A model generated the notes under the pieces. The model ran no database searches and was not told where the DNA came from. It saw only the letters and a program-made list of their open reading frames with translations. A DNA stretch of 64,000 nt from NCBI GenBank assembly GCA_023079485.1, contig CM041086.1, positions 15,322,401-15,386,400 on the forward strand. The letters are read 5' to 3'. This document shows positions 31,001 to 43,462 of the stretch, piece by piece. Origin of the DNA: Archilochus colubris. Taxonomy: Eukaryota > Chordata > Aves > Apodiformes > Trochilidae. Position 1 is the first letter of the stretch. Each line of letters begins with the position of its first letter. Both the position numbers and the translations under genes were made by a program.

Positions 31001-34000
31001 TTTGAGCATCATTGTAACTGTTTGTGCAAAGTATTAAAGCTGTTAAAGGTGGTGTTTACTTGTGCCTGCACGTAGTCATTGTGTTTGTAGAGCAAGCACT
31101 AAAGTTAGAGCAGCAATATGGGAAGAAAAGGTCTTGCTCAGTTCCTTTGATCCACGGGACAGTTGTTAGAGATTTTAACTGTAAATTTATTTTTTTTTTT
31201 GTGCTGCATTTAATTTAAAGCCCATAATGACTGCAAAGAACTTTTGTTAACAGGAGGCACTGGCCCTTCATCTGATGCTGGCTGGGGATGTATGCTGCGA
31301 TGTGGGCAGATGATGCTGGCACAAGCACTGATCTGCAGACACTTAGGAAGAGGTGAGGGCTGTGGCTGAGGGAACTGCTCTGATGTTTAGAGACCATTTA
31401 GTTTTTGTTGTAGGTTTCCATAAAAAAGACAAAGCCTACATTTTTAAGGAAACTTTCTTTGCTGCCCTGTTAGAAGTGACTAGTGAATAGTGCTTGTCTG
31501 AGGAGCTGAAACCAAGCCAGATTTCTCTGAAGCAGAGAAATAGAGAGAGGACCAATAGGGAATCCTATTTTATAAATCTTTTTGAGGAATACCCAAGGGA
31601 AGACTGGTGGCCATGGGTCTGAGTTCTTACCCTTCTCTTCACTACTTACACAGCCACCAAATGCTCACACACAGTGAACAGTCACATAGTGACAGACAAA
31701 ACACAGCCCACTCACCTGTCACCAGCCCAAGGTCCCCCCCCAGCAGACCCCACTAGTGCAAGCTCTCAGGCCTGTATTGACACCTCACACCCTGGGATCA
31801 GAGGTTGGTACCAGAGGTCTGCTCTGTGTGTAGCTCCTGTTTCAATTACATTATTACAATTGGGTCTGGGGTGCTTGTACTGTTGTGCTGTGGTTTCTAT
31901 GGCAACCTGCTTTGTGGATTGATCTACTTTAATAACTGATAAACTATTTATCCACTTGAATAACTGAATACACAGAACAGAGGTGCAAAGGTGTAACTGA
32001 AGAAGTAGGCAGACAAATCACCTTAAAAACCAGAGTATGAGCTCACAGTGTGTAGCTGCTTCACAGTGGCCCTGTGTGTGTGTGCTTCTCTGTCAGTAAA
32101 TGGTAGGGAAACACCCAAAGCTGTGGTTTGGATTTTGTTGTGGGAGAGAAGAGGGCCAGAGTTGTCTGGACTTGGCTTTAAGGATCTTATGTCATTATCT
32201 GACAAATGCTTGCAAATCTTGCAAAATCCAAACAGAGTGTTTAGTTTCAAACAATCCTGGAAGCTCACAGCAAGCAGTTGTGAGCAGTTCTCAGCAGTGA
32301 TCACTCAGAAATGTATTTGCAGCTGACATTTTGATTTTATTTTCCCAGTTGTCACAATCTAGCCTGTGATGGGAAAGGACAGCTTGATAATAAATGACAA
32401 GCTGAGACTCAGCACTCTAAACAAAATGCAAATATGATGAGATGAATTCTACTTTGAAATCTCAGGTTTTGGGTTTCTTCTATCTGGAAATTTGATCAGA
32501 ATGATGAAAAAAAACATTGTCATTTTTTAACCTGTCTGACTTTTCCCCTGTAAGATTGGCAATGGGAAAAACACAAAAAACAGCCAGAAGAATATCACAG
32601 AATCTTACGGTGCTTTCTAGATAGAAAGGATTGCTGTTACTCCATCCACCAAATGGGTAAGAACACACCTCCCCTTCTTGGTTTTCTACTGCAATTCCTG
32701 CTGTTTTGAAAGATTCTAATTTGAAATATGTGAATTCAGAGTTCTGAAAAGGTGATGATGAAGACAATATATATGCTTATATATAAATACAAATGCATAT
32801 AATAATATATATGTTTATATATAAATTCAAATGCATGCAAACAAATGCAAAGTATAATAATGGAGAAATGTTATTCACCAAGACCCAAATAAATCTGTAT
32901 CCTAGACAATAGCTCCTGATAAAGCATGTAAGCCTTGGGTACCAGAGTTATAAGATCAAAACAGTCACAAAGCTTATTGCTGTCATTTGTCAGAAAGGAC
33001 ACTAATATTTGTAATTCTTATTACAGCTCAGAACTTCCTGACTGCTTCAGGAATGAGCAGTCATTAATAATTTAGAAGACTGTAGATTGAGAAAGCAACT
33101 CTTGTTGCTAACACAGTTTGCAGTTGCTTTAGAATGCCCATAAAAACATGAGCAGTCCATGCTGTTTAACATGCATTGTGATCAGATTCTCTGTGGCTTT
33201 TTTTTTTCCTTCTGTGTGTGCTTTACCTCATGAAAACAGCACAGATGGGTGTTGGAGAGGGGAAATCAATTGGAGAATGGTTTGGACCAAACACAGTTGC
33301 CCAAGTACTGAAGTAAGTGATGGCACCTGCTCATTTGGAGTGTCCTCCCCTGGGGCAGCTGAGCTCAGAGACCACAGCATGGCTCCAGACACTGCTTTTT
33401 TCCTTGAAAACTGGGGGTCTCAGGGTCTGGAATGTGTGTCCTATGTGTGTGTCAGGGCAATGCATGATGTAGCCCAGTGGGTGGGTACCAAGTTTGAAAT
33501 ATTAATTTACCAAGAGCATGGGGAAGACCTGAAGAAAGGTCTCTCCTGGTGTGTCATCTATGTGCCCTACCCAGTCAGCTCCAGAGCCACAGCTCCTTCC
33601 CCCAAAGTGGCACAGCTGTGACAGGACAGGAGTGCAGAGCAAAGGGGCCTCCAGCTCTTTTAATTTAAAAGTGTTTCATGGCTTAGTGTTCACATACAGG
33701 TTTTTCTGGCTTATTACAGGCAGCTGACTCTGCCTTTGAAGTGCAAGAGTGTAGCTCCCTTCCCCAGAGTTTTGGTTTTGACACGAGCAGACAAAAACCT
33801 GTGTGCTAGAAACTCTCCCTCCTAACTTCTGAGTGCTGAAAACCTTCAGCTGACCTGGCTTTGAACACTCTGGGTCTGCTGCCCACATGTGCACAGAAAT
33901 AGTTCTACTGAATTTAGTGGAACTTCTTGAGCAAAAAGTGCTGTGCAGAACTGGCACAGGAGGTTTTTTCCTTCTCCATTGGTCAGGCTTAAAAAAAATT

Positions 34001-37000
34001 TAAAAAATCAACAAATACATTTTTCCAAAGAAACAATTTAAAATTTTTTACTCAAGAACCATCAGTTATCTGGAATGAAAAGCCACCCTTGTGGTCCTAA
34101 TTAGTTTATATTAATTATTTCCTTAATTTTTTCTAGGAAGCTTGCTTTATTTGATGAATGGAACTCATTAGCAGTTTATGTATCAATGGACAATACAGTG
34201 GTCATTGAAGATATCAGTAAGTCAAAAATCAGTTCTCTGGTTTTTTATTTGACTTCACTTTCCTGAATGTATCTCAATAAATAAATATTTTGGGCCATCC
34301 TTACTTGTTCACAGGGTAAGAAAAGGAGTAAAGGAAACAGACTTGGGTTCTGGGTGTCCAAAACTAAAGTCAGCACAGAAAATGTAAGACTTTTGGTGGG
34401 CAGCTGTCATCCCATGCAGTCTGGGAGCAGATGGAGTTTGGTCTGTGCTGTCTGAACTCCTGCCCCAGAAGTGGCACGAAGCTGCAGTCTGTAGAAACAC
34501 AGAGAATTGTTTTTAACACAGAGTTTGCCAAGGAAATGTGCTGCTGCCAGGCAAATGGGAAGCCAGGGGCAGATGCCAGAGAAAAACACATGGCCAGGCT
34601 CAGTGTCCAGTTGTAAGGAAGCTGGGTTACAAGTGGTACGCAGCCTATTGCTGCTCTAGGCCCTACTTCTGCTTCTCTGTGCACATCACTGGAAGTGAAG
34701 AGCTCCCTGAAGGGTTTCTAACATGATCATCTCTGCTATTTCATTTCCCAGGCAAAGCTTGACAGCATTAATAATTCAAGTAACAAACATAACTTCAGTT
34801 TTAACTTTTCATTTATCTCACATCTCACTAATGTGCCAGCACAGCCCCTTCCTGCTAGAATTATGTCTACTAAATAGTTGCAATTTCCAGACCTTGCTCC
34901 TTTTGTCTATAAAGATGTCTGGCAAAGGGGCTTAACTGATGGCTGGGAGGCAGATCTGCTCTCTCCTCCTTGGTGTGCTCACTGATTGCTGGTTTTATTC
35001 CCCCAGAAAAGATGTGCTGGTGCCCTCCCCAGAGCAGCAGCGTGGCACACAGCAGTGCCCATTTCCACAGGAGTGCTCTGGGCCACAACAAGAACACAGC
35101 AGGATTCTGCACAGCCTGGAAGCCCCTCCTGCTCATCATACCTCTGAGGCTGGGGATAAATCACATCAATCCAGTCTATATCGATGCATTTAAGGTAAGG
35201 GTGGTTTGTTTGGGTTTGTTTCAGTGAGTTGCTTGTTACTGCAAACAAGGTTCAGGTGTTTTGGGTTAAGAAAGAAGTCAACCACAATTTCATTTTTCTC
35301 CCTTTGAACTCCTAGGAATGCTTTAAGATGCCACAGTCTTTGGGAGCATTAGGAGGGAAACCAAATAATGCCTATTATTTCATAGGATTTTTAGGTAAGG
35401 AGAAAAGAAATTTATTCCCAATTTTTATATATATGATAGGAAGTGAAAAGGTGTTGGGGTTTTTGGAAGGGAAAATAGTTTAAGCTTGAGAATAGAGTAT
35501 AAGAAATGAAGAAACACACCTCAAACACTTCAGGGTCAGTGTGATATCATCCTTGCAGAATAGAAAAGTATCAGCAAAGCTTGACATACATTACTTAAAT
35601 GTATATTACTTGCATTACTTAAAAATAAGTAATGATATAAGCAAGAGCAACACACCAACAGTAATGGATGGCATTCAACAAGTGTCGGGTGTCACAACTG
35701 CTAAAATACTGTTTGGTTGTTTTCTTAATCACTGTTTTATTCTTTGACTTTGCAGTTTTCTTGAATTATTTTCTTGTATTTCATTTTTTTCCTGACAGTG
35801 GTATCTTTTTCACCTTCTTCCATATCTTCCTTTATTAATTAAAGCAATAGTTAATACTGGATTTAGTCTTCCAGATTGATAATTTAATGGATATTTTATT
35901 GGTCCTTCTATCAAACCTGAATTGTTCTATCCAGGTGCCTTTGTTCCAATTTCTGAATTAATGCCTAATGGGATTACAGATTGTGTTTATGGTTGTCCTG
36001 TACCTTTTGATGTGTGGAATGTCAGGGATTACAGCAGTTGAGATTTTTTTAAAAAGTGCTGGACCTTACATAGAACAGGAGAGTGTGTGATGAAGGTGGA
36101 ACACACCAAGCAAAAACTTCCAGTAATAGGTCACAATAGAAAGTTATACTAAATATCCTGTGGGAAATGATCATGTCTAACCTTCTGATTTTCTTAAAAT
36201 ATTCCCTCAGATAAAGTCTAGACATAGTTGACTGTGATGATAATCTAATTTCTGTTTTACTTAATAAAGTCTCTTGCTTATTATCAACATATGGATTTTA
36301 CCCACACAGGCAATGAGCTGATCTATTTGGACCCTCACACCACTCAAAGTTTTGTAGATTCAGAAGAAAATGGCACAGTTGATGATGAGAGCTTCCACTG
36401 CCAACAAGCCCCACACAGAATGAAGATCATGAATTTGGACCCCTCAGTAGCTTTAGTAGGTGTTAGGAAAGCAGAGATGAGTGGACTTGATTTCTCAGCA
36501 GTATCTCTGTATATTCATACCTGCATGATTGCATTTCCCTGAGCAGAATCAGGATCCCAGGGCAGCTTTCTATGATCTGGAATTCAACACATGGTAGATG
36601 ATAATAGTTTCTATATCAACTGTAGAGGGTACATTCATTTTAGGTCAAGCTGGGAACTGGCTATTTGCATCTGAGGACACAAAGTAATTTTCTGAGCAGA
36701 CTTTATGTTTTGCACACAGTATTTTGAAGGTCAAAGCAAGGAGGGGAATCAGCTTTCCCTGGTTTATTCCAGTGCTTCTGTATGTGCATGTTGCTTTGGA
36801 CTTAAGATTATTTTATGTTATAATTTACAAATGGAGTTACTTGTAGGAATCATCCAGTATAGGTCCCAAGGGTCCTGGGGCAGTTGAAGAAATTCTGTCT
36901 GACCCCAAGTCCATATCCTGTGGTTGGGTTGTGGGTGATTGTCACTTGGGATGAAAAGCTTGAAACTGTGTGAAGATAGCACAGCATCCTCCACTCCTGG

Positions 37001-38650
37001 ACATGTTATTATTTATTACTACTCTTGTATGCTTTGTCCTCAGGGCTTCTTTTGCAAAGAAGAATGTGATTTTGATAACTGGTGTAGTCTTGTACAAAAG
37101 GTAACAGCACCATCTTTATTTGTACCTTTTTTTATAACAAAGGTAATTCCCATCTTTCTCTGCATGGAAATTAAATGAGCCCCAGAGGAGAATGCATTAA
37201 TGAATCAGGGATAGCATTGCTGATCAGAGCTGGTTCAGCACTCTGACAGCCATAAACCCTGCCACTTGGAAAATGGCTGTAAAGAGATACCTTTTAAAAG
37301 CTTCTTTTTTTAGCAGTACTATGCTACAGGCTGAAATTTACTTTTAACATTTATTTCTCAGTTTTAACTGCTGTGTTGCAGCAATTGATTTGTTTTCTGA
37401 TCCTTTTATATTGTTTAATGTAATATATGATTACAACTTCTAATCATGACTGTTAGTTCCTGGTACCACAAGAGATCTGATTCTGAGAGTGCTGAATCCC
37501 TCTGGCTCCTCCTGAACTGTGGGACACACAAAAGGCCCTCCCTGCCTCTGGAGAAGGACTTTGGGACATTCCTGCATGTCCTTGGTACACAAAAAGATAG
37601 GAATATGACTGTAAAGTAACATCAACCTCTAAAGGCATTTATTATAAAAAAATAAATCAGGCAAAAGCTGCTTGTAAGTAACTGAAATATGATGTAGCTT
37701 ACCTGATAGGAGTGGAATTTGTCTTCAATAATAACTCCTGATCAAAATCTGTAGGGTTTTTTTTGAGCTGATATCTTGTCTTTTGTTGCCATTGATCAGC
37801 AGAAAAACGTGAACACAGAGAGGTCCATCCACATAGTTTTCTTTTCAAAGGCAGGAAATACTGTACATTCTTGGTGTCTGTTTGCTACACACAAACAAAA
37901 CTCTAGGTGTACAGATGTCACAGCTAAGTGTAACACACTGCTAACCTGTAGGACAGGCCAGGAGGTGGCTTTTAGGTGTGTTTCAACTAGGAAAATATTA
38001 GAGATCTATGAAATAGTGATACCCCATGGCAGGTACTTGAAGTAACAGGTTTTCACTGTCTGTCTGCATAAAGCCTTTGTTTTTTTTTTTTTAATAGACA
38101 CATGTAATTAAAACCCTTTTTAATTAAGCAAGCATTTTTCATGTTTGAAGGTTCTCTTGAGGCATCTTTTAAAAGGAAACTATTCTGTCCTCAGGAGATT
38201 CTAAAGCAACAGAGTCTACGGATGTTTGAGCTGGTCCAGAAGCATCCAGCACACTGGCCTCCTTTCATACCTCCATCAAAGCCAGAAGTGACCACCACAG
38301 GAGCAGGTGCAGTACCCACTGACACTCTGTTGTGCAGCAGAATGTTCCTTAGCAAACAGGAGAATAGTTACAGGTGGAATAATGCTGCTCTCCTAAGTGT
38401 CAAGCAGTCACCATGTGATGAAATGCTGCTTTCTTACAGAATTTCAGACAGTTATCCAAGCAGGTCACATAAAATTACAAGTAAATGTATATATAATATT
38501 TGAAGGGCATAATCCAGAAAAGTGGGACTTTTTTTTTCTTTGGGGCATGTCTTTAGATTCTAACTTTTAAATTTGTTTTTTTCAGAACTCATTGAATCTA
38601 CTGACAAGCTATTTGAATTGGAAGAAGAATTTGAAATCCTGAGCGTATGA
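28089..38650 (+). CDS. ATG4A: Cysteine protease ATG4A
   Basis: Thirteen exons (28089-28098, 29556-29666, 30831-30902, 31254-31352, 32555-32656, 33240-33312, 34137-34216, 35007-35194, 35316-35394, 36310-36455, 37044-37100, 38195-38306, 38586-38650) sum to 397 codons plus TGA; human ATG4A has 398. It is a family C54 peptidase that trims the C-terminus of GABARAP/LC3 (ATG8) proteins and delipidates them in autophagy. The catalytic triad is complete: Cys77 in D-A-G-W-G-C-M-L-R (exon 4) and Asp279 and His281 in the L-D-P-H motif (exon 10). The C-terminus F-E-I-L-S-V is a LIR-type ATG8-binding motif. Exon 1 encodes only M-E-S plus one base. The loop coded by exon 8 (after V-I-E-D-I) is the most diverged part, rich in His and Ser. 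All introns are GT-AG; the exon 5 acceptor is AAG. The gene shares its promoter with PSMD10. Confidence 0.98.
28099..29555 (+). other. ATG4A: ATG4A intron 1
   Basis: The first half is the downstream part of the CpG island, and the second half is ordinary sequence with a short CR1 fragment at 28935-28990. An 82-codon open frame at 29272-29520 ends before exon 2 and is not in frame with it. It has no recognisable domain. Confidence 0.7.
28935..28990 (-). mobile_element. CR1 LINE 3' fragment
   Basis: The stretch AGGGTTAGAAGGGACCTTTA, followed by GAGGTCATCTAGTCCAACCC, is the reverse complement of the CR1 3' terminal region (compare the complete 3' end at 6270-6320). Only about 55 bp are recognisable, and the terminal octamers are lost or too diverged. 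Confidence 0.75.
29667..30830 (+). other. ATG4A: ATG4A intron 2
   Basis: A 1.2 kb phase-1 intron, AT-rich, with a short run of AAT repeats near 30048-30062. Nothing else was recognised. Confidence 0.7.
31353..32554 (+). other. ATG4A: ATG4A intron 4
   Basis: A 1.2 kb phase-1 intron directly after the catalytic-cysteine exon. No repeats or exons were recognised. Open frames at 31674-31922 and 32048-32326 look like chance. Confidence 0.7.
32766..32841. repeat. 38-bp AT-rich tandem duplication
   Basis: Two head-to-tail copies of an AT-rich 38-mer (32766-32803 and 32804-32841) differ at a few positions, with matching cores ATATATATG, TTATATATAAAT and CAAATGCAT. They lie in ATG4A intron 5 and are a candidate length-polymorphic site. 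Confidence 0.85.
33313..35006 (+). other. ATG4A: ATG4A introns 6 and 7
   Basis: Introns 33313-34136 and 34217-35006 flank the small exon at 34137-34216. Both are ordinary single-copy sequence. The frame at 33148-33621 overlaps exon 6 only as read-through into the intron. Confidence 0.7.
35395..38194 (+). other. ATG4A: ATG4A introns 9 to 11
   Basis: Introns 35395-36309, 36456-37043 and 37101-38194 lie between the exons that carry the Asp-Pro-His motif and the C-terminal region. No repeat or additional exon was recognised. Confidence 0.7.
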
Positions 38651-39520
38651 AGGAAACTGTGGTGACCCTTCTGAGTATTGAACACACTGCTAATATTATT
38701 GCATTGACTTAAATCAAACAGCCATGTTAGCCCCAAAGTGCCTGAAATTACAGACAGCAGAGCACAAAAACCTCACAGCATCCACAACTCCAGTGGTGGC
38801 AGTTCTGCTGTCAAAGAGCTTCCCCAGGTGGAAAGGAAGGAAAAGATCTTACAACAAGACCCTTATTAATGTGACAGTAAGACCTCTGTTTAATGGGTGT
38901 CTCTCCTGAAGACAAATGGACCTTTGAGATTAAGGCAAAAATAAGTGTATTGCTGGGCTGTATGTTTGGAGAAAGGGATAACCCCAAATGGATATTTCTT
39001 GCTCTCATATAATGCAATAGTTTAGTTCTTCAAGCGAAACAGTCTTCAGTTAAGGAGGATGTTTACTTCTCTTCCCTCCTGTGGGCTGCATCATAGAAAA
39101 AATACATTGTCTTGTTTTAAAAGATCGACTGGATCAGAAGAAAATTGTTTCCTTGTTAAATATTTTAACATGTATTTGAGCAACCACACTTTATTACAAA
39201 AATGTTTCTGTAAAAGGAACTATGCCTAATGTATACCTTTTTGCAATAGCCTTCCTGTTCCTGGGAAACCTCAAGAGGAACAGGAGACTCAAATAGTTGA
39301 TACAGATCACAACCACTGTTATAGTTATGATATGTTTCACCTTGACCTTAAAATTCAGATCATTAAAACTTAGACTGACTTTTCTTTTGGAGCTAAAAAT
39401 GAGTCAAAGGTGGTTTAACTGTACCTTATTTATTTAAAAAAAGATTTACACAAGTTTCTCTGTTACAGCACTTTATCTGTGCATCTAATAAATTTCTTAA
39501 GCTTTTCATAGGTTGTATGC
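38651..39520 (+). other. ATG4A: ATG4A 3' UTR
   Basis: Sequence from the TGA to shortly after the AATAAA at 39487-39492. There are no other canonical signals nearer the stop. The 3' end position is estimated from the signal. Confidence 0.65.
39487..39492 (+). terminator. ATG4A: Candidate ATG4A poly(A) signal
   Basis: AATAAA in a T-rich context, 837 nt past the stop codon. A later AATAAA at about 39873 is an alternative. Confidence 0.6.
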
Positions 39521-39986
39521 TGCTATATTTTCTTAATTGGTTTGTGTGAACTGAATGTAAACCAGGTTATCTTAAAACTTAATCTACAGGTATATGCAAA
39601 TTACTTAATTATTGTTTTTGGACTTGTTGCCTTTTGAGATTTGTTTTGGTAAAAGTGCCTTAATTCTACAGGTTTATCAGAACAGCCTGAGCAGCTTTGT
39701 TTCTAAGGCAGAGTATCTCTCCAGCAGCCACAAGAAAAACAGCTTAGAACAATTAAAGGCAAAGATCTTTTAATCCATTATCGAGTTCCTTATAACTATC
39801 AGACAGTCCCCACCATGGTCATTTTGTCATGGTAGTGTAATGGACATGAATCACACAGTTTCCTCTTCACCAATAAATGACAACATAGAGAAATCCTGAA
39901 TGCTGTCTCTTCTCACTTGCAGTTCTGCATCAGGGCCACTGGGATTTATAAGAATCTAGTTAACCCAATTTTGTTTGCCTTCACTC

Positions 39987-39992
39987 TTTATT
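39987..39992 (-). terminator. COL4A6: Candidate COL4A6 poly(A) signal
   Basis: TTTATT on plus, AATAAA on minus, about 2 kb past the COL4A6 stop. ATTAAA near 39767 is a weaker alternative, closer to the ATG4A end. Confidence 0.4.
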
Positions 39993-41751
39993 AACCACTG
40001 TTTGGAAACCAGTGCTTACAGAAACCAGCATTTTCTTCCTTTCTCCATGGATCAGCTGGATTTTTTAAATCAAAGCTTTACTACTTAATACATGAAGTTA
40101 CTGTTTGTGTAACAGTAGCTGTAACCCCCTTCCCTGCACAGATGGAAATGAAGCCCTTGCTCTGAAATGTTTGGTCTCAAGTAGAAGTTGCTAGAAAAAG
40201 GGAAGCACCTAGGTTAAAAAAATAAAAATAATAATTTAAAAATCAGTCAGTGGAGTACAACATCCTTAGTCCCCACATGGCTCTTGGCTGGTATGTAAAC
40301 ATTGTTCTGAGAAGCAGTCCTGGCCCTGCAACTCAGGAGCATGCAAATGCCTTAAAGATATTTGCAAGTACATCCAAAGCAGATGTTGATCTTTCACAGT
40401 TGGGAATAAGGTAAATGAAAAGCTGAGTTGTCCTTGACAGACTCTCTGCTCATCTCCAGAACATGCAGAGCTCTCAGACCCTGACCTAGGAAGATAATAT
40501 TATACTGTGCATGTAAATAATCATCAAAGGTAAAAATATCACCTGCTTAAACGTGACCATCTTCCTAAGGATTTCACTGGCTAGACCTAGAATTTAGTGA
40601 AAAACAAATGCTTCAAAATAATGTCTCAGTCTTGCATTAATAATAATTTTCTGAGTAATTTTTTCCTATAAGGTTTGTAAGCCAAAGTGACAGTGTATTT
40701 ACAAGGCATTTCTTACAGATCTCCTGAAATGTCAATATTTAAGGATTTCATGTGCTTCACCCTAGAGGAACTGATAATAAGTTTAGCCCAACTAAATGCA
40801 TTCATTATATATTAGCATACCTTTTTCTTGGCTTTCTCTCAAAATATACAAAGATAATACAATTAGTGGCACTTCTCTTTAATTATGCCCTGAAGGAAAG
40901 TGTGACTTGTTAACAGTGTATACACTCCAGAAACAGTTTTTTTAAAAGTAACAGAAATAAAGCCCAGGGGAAGGAGTACACAACACTTTGTGGCTGTAGG
41001 AGTAAAAACTGTACATCCCATAATTGCTTAGTTCTGTGTTTGCATAAACCTGCCTGCTATCCAAACAAAGCCTCTACTTTTCAGATACACACAGCTTGAA
41101 TAATAGCAAAACAAGTGTGCCAAGGCTACCTCAGAAAGGAAATTCACCTTCATAGAAATGAAATGTTTCTGGTGACTGCACATCATTTGACTGCAAGAAG
41201 ATGAGCACAGATCTCAGACTTTACCTGAAATATATTTCAATAGAAAGCTATGGCAAATGCTGGAGGTGTTCTGGATTCATCTTCACATAAAAAATTGTGT
41301 TTGTTCACTGAGGTGGCTCTTTAAAGTGGATGGAAATCTGGATTAGAATGGATTACCTGTCTTTCCTGGAGGAAAGAATGTTCCATCTGTTTAATAAGCA
41401 AAGCAAAGCAAATTAATCTTTGAGTTTCCCTAAGGAAGTCAGTTATCAATGCTTAGAAATACTAAGTCATCTACAATGCACTGATAAATTTTAGCTAACT
41501 CTGTATTTCATAGGAGAATGAATCTTCATCCCCTTACACTAAACCATATTCTGTCTGCAAAGACTCTAAGAAAGCAAAACTTCTGAGCAGGCTCTCCATG
41601 ACTGGCACATGCCTTGGACAGATGAGTGGTGCCATCTGAGACACCAGTTACTCTTTGGTGTAAAGAGGAACTTGCAGAGACTTTTCTGAGGTAGCCATAA
41701 ATGAGGGGGAAAGAACTCCATGGAAGTAAAAGCATAGCACCATGTTCTATT

Positions 41752-41773
41752 AAAAAAAAAAAAAAAAAAAAAA
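41752..41773. repeat. A22 homopolymer
   Basis: Twenty-two consecutive A on the plus strand, a T22 run in the presumed COL4A6 3' UTR about 195 nt past the stop codon. It is likely length-variable and prone to sequencing error. Confidence 0.9.
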
Positions 41774-41967
41774 GGTTTCAAAGCACTGGGTTTTTTTCCT
41801 CTGCGTGCAGTCGAACTGCTGGACACAACACTTGATTTTTGCAGAATTCGGACTCTGGATTCACCCACCAACCACACACAGAGCAAGTTTACAAACTGAT
41901 CCTTCTTCACATCACTGATGCCTTGACTTCAGTGACCCAGACTTCAACAGCCACTGCATTTCTGTTG

Positions 41968-43462
41968 CTACAAGTTCTTCATGCACACCTGGCAGCGGCT
42001 GACCCTTGTCCGGAGCTGTCCTGCTTTCAGAGTTTCAGAGGGAGGAGCACTGACAAACTGCTGGGACTGTTCAACTGTTGTCAGCCAGAAGCTGTATTTG
42101 TTGGCAAAGTAGTGGCAGGTTCCCCTGGCACCGTTGCACTCGATGAACGGAGTGGCACGGAAATCCTCCAGGCAAGAGCCAGGTGAGACAAGGGACTGAC
42201 CTCCACCCTCTGCACCAGCTGCAGTGTGCTGAAATAAAGAGGTGACTTATTTAATGAGTTCCCAGGAACAGAATGGGAGGTCACCAGGAGTCCTCCAGAG
42301 CAACTGGTAAAAGGAATAAAGCACCTTGGCTATGACTGTCTGGTGGACTAGAGGTGAAGAAGCAAAGGCTGAATATATTGCCCTAGAAAACCAGCTTTTC
42401 ACTTGCAGGCTGGGAAAATTTGGAAACAATAATGCTGATTTCATACTTTTCTAACAATTTTACACTAACGAGATCATAGGGAAGTGCAATGGAAAGCACT
42501 CTGCTTTTTTCCACTGAGAAAGGGGATTAAGACAATGCTGTAGCTTCATTAGCATTTCTGTTTGAAGAACAACAAGTACCTGTGGCAGTACAGACCCACT
42601 GCATCAATGTCACTGCTGAAGGTGAGCAGGGCAGGGGCAAAGGCCTGCTCCATGGGAACAAACTTGAGCAGCAGGCCAGCTGATAAAGGTGGCCTTTGGG
42701 TGGATAAATGCACTAGGGCAAGAAGCTACCAGGGCTCTGGTTTCCTGTAAGTAACTCATATAGAGTCTCCATGACCTGATTAAAGAGGAGATCTAGAAAT
42801 GTTTAAAGCTGCCTTTGCATTAGCCACAGTATCCTTACCATAAGGAAGGAGTATCCTATCCATAGGCTGCGCCAGCCAAGGGGACACTGTGGGATGGTGA
42901 TGTCCTGGCTGTGCACAGCCACTGCCTGGGAAGGGGCCTCACAGACAGAGCAACGACTGATGTACTGTGGGATCTGGACACTGTCCACTGGCATCATGGG
43001 GATGGGAGCAGTGGTGGAGAGCCAGTAGGATTTGTCATTTCTGCTGGCGTAGTAGCACACTTCGTTGATGTTGCAGTAAATAAAAGGCATGGTGCTGAAA
43101 CGAGGCAAACAGGAGCCAGCAAAACCTGGAAGAATTGGAGAAGGGGTCACACCAGGCAGCTGCCAAATGCTCCAAATCACAGACACCAGACACGAGTGGT
43201 GGAGGATGGCACAAGATCCTGGCCAAGCAGATTTCCACCACCTCTGAGGTACCAGTGAAGATTGCTCCTTCAAAATGTGATTTTGGCCAATGTTGCCTGA
43301 GAGAATTCTGTCAACTCACCAAGATCCTGGTTGTGTGACTTTTCCTGCCCCTCCACGTATAATAAGCTGTAGCCATCCCAGAGCTTATTCATTCCAATGG
43401 GACAAGGTGGGATTTGGTCTGACTGACTGTGCTTCACTAAAGTGTATCCAACCCCTACGCTC
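41968..43462 (-). other. COL4A6: COL4A6 NC1 (C4) domain, three exons
   Basis: The globular trimerisation domain starts after the last Gly-X-Y triplets (G-M-P-G-R-S) with [10 protein letters not shown]. It runs over exon 43320-43511 (part), 42839-43125 and 41968-42228. All twelve NC1 cysteines are present in the two tandem C4 halves: [20 protein letters not shown], then [21 protein letters not shown]. The chain ends C-M-K-N-L and TAG at 41968-41970. This domain selects chains and cross-links to a facing NC1 hexamer partner (family knowledge). Confidence 0.96.

Larger units (their letters stand above)
39521..41967 (-). other. COL4A6 3' UTR and ATG4A-COL4A6 convergent gap
   Basis: Non-coding sequence between two convergent genes. 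Minus-strand poly(A) signal candidates are AATAAA at 39987-39992 and ATTAAA near 39767-39772, so the COL4A6 3' UTR may be about 2 kb and almost reach the ATG4A end. It also contains the A22 run at 41752-41773. No coding signature was found. Confidence 0.55.
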
